From NCBI GenBank assembly GCA_020722625.1, contig DYKK01000222.1, positions 1 through 5,714 on the forward strand: a DNA stretch of 5,714 nt. Direction: 5' to 3'. Position 1 is the first letter of the stretch, and each line of letters begins with the position of its first letter. This document shows, piece by piece, positions 1-5,664 of this stretch. Origin of the DNA: Anaeromyxobacter dehalogenans (lineage in GTDB: Bacteria; Myxococcota_A; UBA9042; DTJE01). The position numbers and the translations under genes are program-made. The notes under the pieces are model-generated. The model had not been told where the DNA came from, searched no databases, and saw only the letters and a list, made by a program, of their open reading frames with translations.

Positions 1-3000
1 CCCGCGGGGTGCGGTTCCGGGCTCAACTACTGGGCCCTGTCCGGGTCGAATCTGTCCCCGACGTCCACCTCGTACAACGTCGGGATCGGGACGACCGACA
101 CGGGGACGGACAGGCTGCGCGTCGCGGGCTCGATCCGCACCAACGCGGGCGGCGCCTACGGGGCGGGCGGGCTCTACTTCGGGTCGCACTCCCTGAGCTC
201 GCACACCAACGGCTGGCTGTACGTGGGCGACGGCGCGGGGAGCGTGTACGGAGGCCGCGGGATCGCCATGGGCAAGCTCTGGTCGGACCAGGACGCCTAC
301 CTCGCGGTCGCGGGCGGCAACGTCGGCGTCGGGACCGCCTCGCCCACGCACAAACTCCAGGTCCACGGGGACCTGGCCCTCACGACCTCTTACTCGAATA
401 TTCCCTCCTCGTACCACCGCGGGACGCGCTCGTTGATCATGGCCTCGTCCCAGAACGCGAACGGAAGCGGCTGGGCTTACGGGAGCCGCATCACACTCTT
501 TGACTACGGCGACGGGCTCGGGACCTCGTTCGACACCCTGTACAACGGGGGCTGGACCAACGACGCGCTCGTCATCAGCGGGCGGTCCGGCCGGAACGGG
601 TACGTGGGGGTCGGGACCACGAGCCCCAATGACCGCCTGGACGTTCGGGGCCGGATCAGCACGCCGGAGATCGCCTTCCGCAACGCAGACGGGGGAGATG
701 ATTCCGACCCGTACCGTCTCAGGAAATATCGGTTTGGTGGAGACTCCAATGAGCTCCAGCTACAATTGAACGATAACTCGAACGAGCGATTCGCGATCTA
801 CGGAAATTCCTGTTCCGGCTATGGTTGTGGCGAATACAGCGGGAACCTCTATCACTACTTCAGGGCGGACGGCGCGGCCTTCCACGCCGGGAACCTCCAG
901 GTCAACGGCAACGTCGGCATCGGCGGGTCCTTCTCGTCATCGGTCGTCCCCTCCACCGCGGCGGTGATGAAGGTCACGAACGGGCAGATCGCGATCCAGC
1001 AGCAGACGAGCGAGGGGAACACGCGCATCTTCGCGGACTTCCCGCCCTATCACTCGTGGGGCATCTACCACGAGAACGGGCCGAACGACCTCCACTTCAC
1101 CCGGCGGGACGGCCCGGGGCTGAAACAGTGGAGCGAGGCGGGACCCGGGGGGACCACGACGACCACGGCCGTCGCGACCATCAGCCTGGACGAGGGAAAC
1201 GCGAGTTTCTACGGGACGGTCAACGGCCGCGCCGGCCTGTGCATCAACAACGATTGCAAGGCCTCGTGGCAGGATGTGGTGCAGGGCGTGACCGGGTCGC
1301 ACGTGCGCGGCGTCGTCCAGGTGTACGGCTTCGATGAGGGCGCGGCGCGCATCACCTCGACCTCGAACTATCAGACCATCACCAAGACCCTGTACCCGAG
1401 GCTCGAGTACCTGTTCAACCTGCCGGTGTATTCCGGGACGGTGCGCGAGTACTACCTCGGCATCCGCAAGGGCGACAACATCGACGCCTGCGCGGACGGG
1501 ACGGACTGGCGGTTCTGGTTCTCGTGGGCGGGCAAGAACGGACACGCTTTCCAGGTCCCTCGCGACTGGGGGAGCCCGGAGGAGGGCACGGTGGCGTGGG
1601 TCAAGGTCCCGCCCATCGCGAACCAGATCGCGGCCGCGGGCGGCGGGACCCCGTACTGGCGGCTCGAGGCGAAGATCCCCGCGACCTGTGCCGGCCACCA
1701 GATGAAGGTTCACGGGATCTACGTGATGGCGGTGGACCGGACCGGAGGGTCCTCGCCGGCGGTCGCGCTGGCGAGCGGCGGGGCCGGGGTCGCGGCGGAG
1801 TTCGATTTCGGGGGCGGACAGAACATCGCCCTCGATGCCGGCACCGGGAACGTCGGGGTCAACGTGTTCCCCGAGTCAGGCGTGAAACTGGACGTGAACG
1901 GCCTGATCCGGTCCCGGTCCGGCGGGTTCCGGTTCCCGGACGGGTCCACGCAGACCACCGCGGCGACCGCCACGCCGAACTACTGGACCCAGAGCGGCTC
2001 GAACCTGTACCCCAACAACACCGGCTGGAACCTGGGCGTCGGGAACGCCGCGCCGGCGGCGAAACTGCACGTTACGGGCGGCGGCATCTTCGACACATTC
2101 GGCGGAGGCGCTTCCACCCGGACACTGACCCTGAAGACCGCGGGCACGGGGCTCATCTCGTACGCCGCGTACCCGTGGGAATGGTCGTCCGCGTTGCAAC
2201 TCCAGAGCGACGACAACAGCCGATTCCTGTGGATGAACCCGGGCGCCAACAGCGGCGCGTACAACGCGCGGGTCCGGGCCGGAAACACGGGGCTCGACTT
2301 CTACACCGGGGGCACGGCCTCCGACAACGGGAACCACGCGCTGACGCTGGCGTCCGGCGGGTTCGTCGGCATCGGCACGACCGGACCGTCCAGCCGTCTT
2401 CATGTCGAAAACGGGGACCTCCGCATCGGTCCCAACCAGAACTCGGGACGCCTGTACTTCGGCTCGACCGACACGTCGAAGTACATCGCGGTCGAGAACT
2501 GGTGGATGAACTTCCACGGTCACGGCAACGAGGGCTGGAAGTTTGTGGACGACACCGGCGACGTGGTCATGCAGGTGAACGGGCTCGGCACCAACAACGG
2601 GAACGTGGGCATCCGCCACACGAGTCCCCAGAACGCCCTCCACGTCGGCGGCAACATCGGCGCCACCGGCTGGATCGGCGCGGGCTGCGAGACCTCGTGT
2701 GAGTCGTCCGGGGGGTACTGCCTGCTCTATCCGAACGGCTTCGGGGCCTTCACGAAGAGCCTGTCCATCGGGACCAACTCGGACCCGGGGCAGGGCAACG
2801 CTTACGTGACGAACGCGATCGGCATCGGCACCGGCGCGCCCGGCGCCTCGCTCGACATCGGCGGCAACCCGGCCAACGCCATCCGTACCGCCTACCTGAA
2901 CATCTCGGCGGCGAACAGCGCGACCACCGACCGGCCCTACATCCGGGGTACGGACACCCACCTCGTGATCAGCGGCGCCGGCACGAACAAGTCCGGTACC

Positions 3001-5664
3001 ATGTACCTCAACTACCCAGGCGACCTTGCGGCCGGCATCACCACGAATACGCGCCTCCAGGAGACGCTCTTCGTGAGCGCGACCGGCAGCGGCGGGAACG
3101 GAAACGTCGGCATCGGGACGAGCGGCCCCAGCCAGAAGCTCGACGTCAACGGGAACGTCCGCGCGAACGGCAGCGTGTACCTGACGGACACCAACACCCG
3201 CCTGGTCCGGGGCGACGGGAACTCGCTGCGGGTCCAGACGAACTCGGGGTACGTGGATGTCGGACCGCAGAACACGGGGTGGGCGCACTTCCAGACAGAC
3301 CGTGGGTCTTTCTATTTCAATACGAAAGTCACGACCAACGGAAACGTCGAACCATACACGGACAACGCGCGGACCCTGGGGACATCGTCCCTGCGCTGGG
3401 CGAACGGCTACTTCACGAACCTCACCCTCGGCGGGGTCACGCGGTCCTCCTGGCCCGCGGGGGTCGGCGGGAGCGGGACCGCCGGATACCTCGCGCGGTG
3501 GACCACCGGCTCCGACATCGGGAACTCGGTCCTGTACGACAACGGCACCAACCTGGGCCTCGGGACCACCAGCCCCGGGGGGAAACTGGACGTCGTGGGA
3601 GATGTCTATGCGCGAACCGCCGCGGGGTCGAACAACCTGCTCTGGCTTCGCGGAACGGACGGAAACATCGGGCTGGAACTGCGGTCCGGGTCGTCCGGGG
3701 GGACGCCGTACATCGACTGGGCGAACGACGCCTCCTCGGACTACGACGCGAGGCTGCGCCTGATGGCGAACGACCGGCTCGAGTTCGAGGGGACGAGCGT
3801 CGGGATCGGACGCGACCCCGGCGAGGCCCTGGACGTGCAGGGGAACGTGAGGGCGTTCGGTCCGATCTACTCGCAATCCGATCCGGCGCACGCACAGACT
3901 TACTTGAGGACCTGGGGCCTCGCGGGCGCGGGGACGATCTACATCGAGCCGGGCGGCGGCCAGACCCTGTTGCTGACGGACTCGTGGTCCACGACCGGGA
4001 CCCTGGGCATCCAGTTCGGGCGGACCTCCTGGAGAAACGCCTCGGGCGCCGAGACCGCCTGGGTGGACCGGGACGGCAACGCCTCGTTCAACGGGACCGT
4101 GACCGCGGGCAACGTCAACATCTCGGGCGAGGTCGTGCAGGTCGAGGATGGGCGGATCGCGTACGGCGGGTCGTGGTACGGGGGAAGCAACTGCTGGGGG
4201 TTCAACCGCTTCTCGACCAACTGCCGGGCCACCCCGCCGGAGGGAGATTCCGACGCTTCGGGATACACCATCACCCTGTCGTTGAACGGCAACCAGTACC
4301 GGTCGGTCCTGATGTCGCACCTGGACTGGAGCAACACCCGGTTCTTCGATGTCTATCTGTCCTCGAACGGCGGGGCGAACTACACCTTCCACAAGCGCAT
4401 CTACACGTACCGGGCGACGAGCCAGTCTCCGTATACCTCGACCATCTACGCCATCGCGGAGAACCTCCCCATCGGGCAGAACGTCCGGGTGCGCATCCAG
4501 GGCCGGAGGGGGCGCATCCACTTCGAGGGCTTTGCCCTCCTGAAATACAACGTGGGGGACACCGAGCCGAACCGCGAGCATATGCTCGGGACGATCTATT
4601 ACGACGCGGACAACCTCGGCTACCGCGTGGACCCGAACGGGACGAGCCGCATGAACGAGGTCCAGGCCGACCGTGTTTACGGGTTCGCGGACATCCGGTC
4701 GCCGATCTTCTATGACTACAACGACACCGGGTACTACGTGGACCCGAACTCCACGTCGGTGCTGCGGAAACTGTCCGTCAACGACGGCGTGGGGCCGTGT
4801 TGTGCGGGATACTACACGGTGTCCATCAACGAGGGCGGCGGGAATCAGCCCACACTGCAGTTCCACGACTCCGGCGTCTCCGAGGGCCAGATCATCCTCC
4901 AGGGGGACGTGGGGTCGGGCGGCGGCCGGGGCTTCCGGTTCCAGAGCGTCCAGACCACCATGGCGGGGCGGTTCACGGGAAGGTTGATCTCCGAACACAG
5001 CGAGATGTCGCCGATCTGGTACGACTACAACAACTCGTGCTTCCAGGTGGACGGGACCGGCGACACGCGGCTGCACGTCGTCGGGGCGAATCACGTCATC
5101 GGGACGTCCTCGGTGCGGGGCAATCACGCCAGGTTCAACGAACTCGAGGTCAATGGGATCTCCATCGGCGGCCACAGCATTGCCCCCGTGGGCAACGACT
5201 ACGGGTACGTGGGCTGGAACGGACGGCGGTTCAAGGCGATGTGGGCGTACGGGTTCAACAGCGGGTCGAGCGAGACCTTGAAGAAGGACATCCGCGACCT
5301 GTCCGAGACCGAGTATCAGTGGGCCCTCGACCGGCTCCGCGCGGCGCGGACGGTCTTCTATCGGTACAAGGGCGAGACCACGGACCCCTCCGAGGCAGCG
5401 GGTCCGTCGGCGGACGGCCGAGAGTCCGTGTATCGCGGGGCCCCGCACATCGGCGTGATCGCCGAGACGCTCCCGCCGAACCTGACCGAGTGGAACGGCC
5501 GGTTCTCGGGCGGATACAACTTGTCGGACATGGACGGACTCCTGGCCGCGGCGGTCAAGTCGCTGGACCAGGAGGTCCAGGGGCTGCGGCAGCAGAACGC
5601 CGAGTTGCTGGACCGCGTGAGCCTCCTCGAACAGGTCCTCGTGGATGCGGGGCTGCTGAAGTAG
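1..5664 (+). CDS. Giant modular tail-fibre/adhesin-like protein with C-terminal S74 auto-processing domain (5'-partial)
   Basis: One uninterrupted reading frame runs from base 1 to the TAG at 5662-5664, giving 1887 residues, with residue 1 taken as the codon at base 1. The first in-frame GTG at 223 is an ordinary internal valine: the frame is open upstream of it and already carries a complete VGIGT-type repeat at 76-129. The true start is therefore outside the window. Order of parts: twelve VGIGT repeats (residues 26-1281), a probable globular insert (433-580), a second insert (1385-1520), three YDYN-type repeats (1532-1691), an S74 domain (from about 1756) and a coiled coil (1848-1880). The composition, rich in Gly, Asn, Thr and Ser and poor in Lys, fits an extended beta-structured trimeric fibre. 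In this family the C-terminal domain acts as a chaperone and cleaves itself off. Whether it is a phage fibre or a cell-surface adhesin is undecided. No membrane segment or sorting motif is visible in the part seen. Confidence 0.96.
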   Translation, partial: PAGCGSGLNYWALSGSNLSPTSTSYNVGIGTTDTGTDRLRVAGSIRTNAGGAYGAGGLYFGSHSLSSHTNGWLYVGDGAGSVYGGRGIAMGKLWSDQDAYLAVAGGNVGVGTASPTHKLQVHGDLALTTSYSNIPSSYHRGTRSLIMASSQNANGSGWAYGSRITLFDYGDGLGTSFDTLYNGGWTNDALVISGRSGRNGYVGVGTTSPNDRLDVRGRISTPEIAFRNADGGDDSDPYRLRKYRFGGDSNELQLQLNDNSNERFAIYGNSCSGYGCGEYSGNLYHYFRADGAAFHAGNLQVNGNVGIGGSFSSSVVPSTAAVMKVTNGQIAIQQQTSEGNTRIFADFPPYHSWGIYHENGPNDLHFTRRDGPGLKQWSEAGPGGTTTTTAVATISLDEGNASFYGTVNGRAGLCINNDCKASWQDVVQGVTGSHVRGVVQVYGFDEGAARITSTSNYQTITKTLYPRLEYLFNLPVYSGTVREYYLGIRKGDNIDACADGTDWRFWFSWAGKNGHAFQVPRDWGSPEEGTVAWVKVPPIANQIAAAGGGTPYWRLEAKIPATCAGHQMKVHGIYVMAVDRTGGSSPAVALASGGAGVAAEFDFGGGQNIALDAGTGNVGVNVFPESGVKLDVNGLIRSRSGGFRFPDGSTQTTAATATPNYWTQSGSNLYPNNTGWNLGVGNAAPAAKLHVTGGGIFDTFGGGASTRTLTLKTAGTGLISYAAYPWEWSSALQLQSDDNSRFLWMNPGANSGAYNARVRAGNTGLDFYTGGTASDNGNHALTLASGGFVGIGTTGPSSRLHVENGDLRIGPNQNSGRLYFGSTDTSKYIAVENWWMNFHGHGNEGWKFVDDTGDVVMQVNGLGTNNGNVGIRHTSPQNALHVGGNIGATGWIGAGCETSCESSGGYCLLYPNGFGAFTKSLSIGTNSDPGQGNAYVTNAIGIGTGAPGASLDIGGNPANAIRTAYLNISAANSATTDRPYIRGTDTHLVISGAGTNKSGTMYLNYPGDLAAGITTNTRLQETLFVSATGSGGNGNVGIGTSGPSQKLDVNGNVRANGSVYLTDTNTRLVRGDGNSLRVQTNSGYVDVGPQNTGWAHFQTDRGSFYFNTKVTTNGNVEPYTDNARTLGTSSLRWANGYFTNLTLGGVTRSSWPAGVGGSGTAGYLARWTTGSDIGNSVLYDNGTNLGLGTTSPGGKLDVVGDVYARTAAGSNNLLWLRGTDGNIGLELRSGSSGGTPYIDWANDASSDYDARLRLMANDRLEFEGTSVGIGRDPGEALDVQGNVRAFGPIYSQSDPAHAQTYLRTWGLAGAGTIYIEPGGGQTLLLTDSWSTTGTLGIQFGRTSWRNASGAETAWVDRDGNASFNGTVTAGNVNISGEVVQVEDGRIAYGGSWYGGSNCWGFNRFSTNCRATPPEGDSDASGYTITLSLNGNQYRSVLMSHLDWSNTRFFDVYLSSNGGANYTFHKRIYTYRATSQSPYTSTIYAIAENLPIGQNVRVRIQGRRGRIHFEGFALLKYNVGDTEPNREHMLGTIYYDADNLGYRVDPNGTSRMNEVQADRVYGFADIRSPIFYDYNDTGYYVDPNSTSVLRKLSVNDGVGPCCAGYYTVSINEGGGNQPTLQFHDSGVSEGQIILQGDVGSGGGRGFRFQSVQTTMAGRFTGRLISEHSEMSPIWYDYNNSCFQVDGTGDTRLHVVGANHVIGTSSVRGNHARFNELEVNGISIGGHSIAPVGNDYGYVGWNGRRFKAMWAYGFNSGSSETLKKDIRDLSETEYQWALDRLRAARTVFYRYKGETTDPSEAAGPSADGRESVYRGAPHIGVIAETLPPNLTEWNGRFSGGYNLSDMDGLLAAAVKSLDQEVQGLRQQNAELLDRVSLLEQVLVDAGLLK
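25..129 (+). repeat. NYW-SGSNL module, copy 1
   Basis: Residues 9-43 begin N-Y-W-x-x-S-G-S-N-L and run into the first VGIGT repeat. The same arrangement recurs at 1978-2079. In this protein class, this phrase usually introduces a new repeat block after a flexible linker. It supports the reading that the frame is already deep inside the fibre at the left edge of the window. Confidence 0.8.
1234..1287 (+). other. LCINNDC motif segment
   Basis: Residues 412-429 read G-L-C-I-N-N-D-C-K and then an S-W-x-D-V tail. The paired Cys414 and Cys419 (CX4C) are followed by Trp. G-L-C-x-N-x-x-C-x-x-x-W segments are familiar to me from repeat fibre proteins of this type, where they precede a new domain. Here the segment leads directly into the first globular insert. 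A local disulfide is plausible but inferred. Confidence 0.6.
1297..1740 (+). other. Probable globular insert domain 1 (residues 433-580)
   Basis: This stretch of about 148 residues breaks the repeat pattern. It has a normal globular mix: many aromatics (for example Y-Y-L-G at 485-488 and W-R-F-W-F at 508-512), charged residues, and no VGIGT motif. It contains two lone cysteines, Cys497 and Cys563, which could pair. The end (V-H-G-I-Y-V-M-A-V-D) looks like a closing beta strand, after which the low-complexity fibre sequence resumes. The alternation of hydrophobic strands suggests a beta-sandwich, as in carbohydrate-binding modules, but I recognise no specific family. Placement inside a fibre shaft suggests a receptor- or glycan-binding role (inference). 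Confidence 0.55.
1921..1965 (+). other. GGF-FPDGSTQTTAA boundary motif
   Basis: Residues 641-655 carry G-G-F-R-F-P-D-G-S-T-Q-T-T-A-A. F-P-D-G-x-x-Q-x-x-A-A is a recurrent phrase in S74-type fibre proteins, found right after a repeat that ends L-D-V-N-G and before a linker. Here it sits between repeat copy 5 (1849-1902) and the second NYW-SGSNL module (1978-2079), marking a module boundary. Confidence 0.75.
1978..2079 (+). repeat. NYW-SGSNL module, copy 2
   Basis: Residues 660-693 repeat the plan of residues 9-43: N-Y-W-x-x-S-G-S-N-L-x-P-x-x-T, then a VGIGT-type repeat in the form N-L-G-V-G and the ending K-L-H-V-T-G. It directly follows the F-P-D-G motif at 1933-1944. The two copies are clearly related in protein sequence but have diverged at DNA level, so this is an old duplication or a common module and not a recent one. 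Confidence 0.8.
3376..3540 (+). other. LGTSSLRW and GSGTAGYLARWT linker block
   Basis: Residues 1126-1140 carry L-G-T-S-S-L-R-W-A-N-G-Y-F-T-N, a phrase typical of phage-like fibre proteins, where it often lies near an S74 domain. It is followed by R-S-S-W-P-x-G-x-G-G-S-G (1148-1159) and then A-G-Y-L-A-R-W-T-x-G-x-x-I-G-N-S (1161-1176), the standard lead-in to a VGIGT repeat, here copy 11 at 3550-3600. This block looks like the former C-terminal neck of one fibre joined to the start of another, which fits growth by module fusion (inference). Confidence 0.65.
4153..4560 (+). other. Probable globular insert domain 2 (residues 1385-1520)
   Basis: About 136 residues have globular composition: S-W-Y-G-G-S-N-C near the start, Cys1398 and Cys1408 spaced CX9C, many Tyr/Phe, and basic stretches such as G-R-R-G-R (1501-1505). 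The closing strand I-H-F-E-G-F-A-L-L-K-Y resembles in style the end of insert 1, but I see no clear sequence identity between them. It follows an A-S-F-N-G-T-V segment (4081-4101) and precedes the YDYN repeats. I infer a beta-rich domain with one disulfide, possibly ligand-binding. No family is recognised. Confidence 0.5.
4594..5073 (+). repeat. Three copies of a YDYN-GYYVDPN repeat
   Basis: A 20-residue motif occurs at 4594-4653 (residues 1532-1551), 4705-4764 (1569-1588) and 5014-5073 (1672-1691). Its consensus is I-[YFW]-Y-D-x-[ND]-[ND]-x-G-Y-x-V-D-P-N-x-T-S-x-L. Copies 2 and 3 are both preceded by Ser-Pro. The third copy is degenerate: G-Y-Y has become C-F-Q, and P-N is lost. YDxxNTGYYVDP-type repeats are known from phage tail fibres and bacterial S74 proteins. 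They mark the part of the shaft nearest the processing domain. Between copies 2 and 3 lies a module with P-T-L-Q-F-H-D-S-G (1618-1626), another phrase usual in such fibres. Confidence 0.85.
5266..5283 (+). other. Predicted self-cleavage site and Ser-Lys dyad
   Basis: Aligned by eye with known S74 proteins, the nucleophile is Ser1756 (tcg, 5266-5268) and the general base is Lys1761 (aag, 5281-5283), five residues apart as in the S-D-x-R-L-K form. Cleavage would fall between Gly1755 and Ser1756 and release a 132-residue C-terminal fragment. Because the motif is G-S-S-E-T-L-K-K, Ser1757 with Lys1762 would give the same spacing. The first pair is preferred because it keeps the hydrophobic residue just before the Lys. 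Confidence 0.75.
5542..5640 (+). other. C-terminal coiled coil
   Basis: Residues 1848-1880 follow an unbroken heptad pattern with core positions L1848, V1852, L1855, V1859, L1862, N1866, L1869, V1873, L1876 and L1880, spaced alternately 4 and 3. A single Asn sits at one 'a' position, a feature that often fixes register and oligomer state. A trimeric coiled coil at this place is usual in S74 chaperone domains and would be removed with the domain after self-cleavage. Confidence 0.88.

Larger units (their letters stand above)
76..3843 (+). repeat. Twelve copies of the VGIGT-type fibre repeat
   Basis: A 16-18-residue motif, N-V-G-I-G-T-x-x-P-x-x-x-L-D/H-V-x-G, recurs in frame at 76-129, 319-369, 601-651, 910-984, 1849-1902, 2029-2079, 2362-2415, 2602-2652, 2815-2865, 3103-3153, 3550-3600 and 3796-3843. 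Copies 2, 3, 7, 10 and 11 are closest to consensus. Copy 4 carries an insertion and copies 5, 8 and 12 have lost the GT-x-x-P part. The repeats recur at DNA level too, as variants of aacgtcggcatcgggacg. Spacing is irregular, about 180 to 940 bases, so they act as joints between different modules and are not a tandem array. The motif is well known in S74-terminated fibre proteins of bacteria and phages. I infer that each copy forms a short beta element at a module boundary. Confidence 0.93.
5209..5661 (+). other. Peptidase S74 / intramolecular chaperone auto-processing domain
   Basis: Residues 1737-1887 show the family's hallmarks in order: a neck segment with W-N-G-R-R-F-K-A-M-W-A-Y before the cleavage point; S-S-E-T-L-K-K-D-I at 1756-1764, matching the common S-S-x-R-[FY]-K-E-N-I form; F-Y-R-Y-K-G; H-I-G-V-I-A-E-T-L-P; and L-L-A-A-A-V-K-S-L leading into a coiled coil. 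In characterised members such as the phage endosialidases, this domain drives trimer folding of the upstream fibre and then cuts the chain just before the active-site Ser, using a Ser-Lys dyad. No cysteine occurs in this domain. The length and motif order are complete, so it appears intact. Confidence 0.92.

Noticed and set aside
223..225. GTG at 223 as the start codon of the gene
   Set aside because: The frame is open upstream to base 1 and encodes a complete NYW-SGSNL module and VGIGT repeat at 25-129. This GTG is an internal valine.
1153..1167. Run of five threonine codons as a slippage or phase-variation tract
   Set aside because: The codons alternate acc and acg, so there is no pure short-unit repeat long enough to suggest slippage.
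1524..2702. Plus-strand open frames in the other phases (also 9-503, 825-1337 and 3279-4715)
   Set aside because: All overlap the fibre gene and have Arg/Gly/Pro-rich translations typical of out-of-phase reading of GC-rich DNA. None has a recognisable motif.
76..3843. CRISPR-like array from regularly recurring short repeats
   Set aside because: The repeats are coding, in frame, degenerate and irregularly spaced (about 180-940 bases). They are protein repeats.
5239..5241. Internal ATG (Met1747) as a separate start for a free S74 chaperone
   Set aside because: It lies only nine residues before the predicted cleavage Ser, which is tempting because some tail proteins use internal starts. However, the only purine-rich stretches upstream are a poorly spaced aagg (5233-5236) and ggacgg (5221-5226), and such strings are everywhere in this gene.
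1876..5448. A 1190-residue open frame on the minus strand
   Set aside because: It lies exactly in codon phase with the plus-strand gene, so its stops can arise only from TTA, CTA or TCA codons, which this GC-rich gene hardly uses. It ends precisely at a TCA serine codon (1876-1878). Its translation is Arg/Val/Pro/Asp-rich with no recognisable domain, while the plus strand has clear family motifs throughout.
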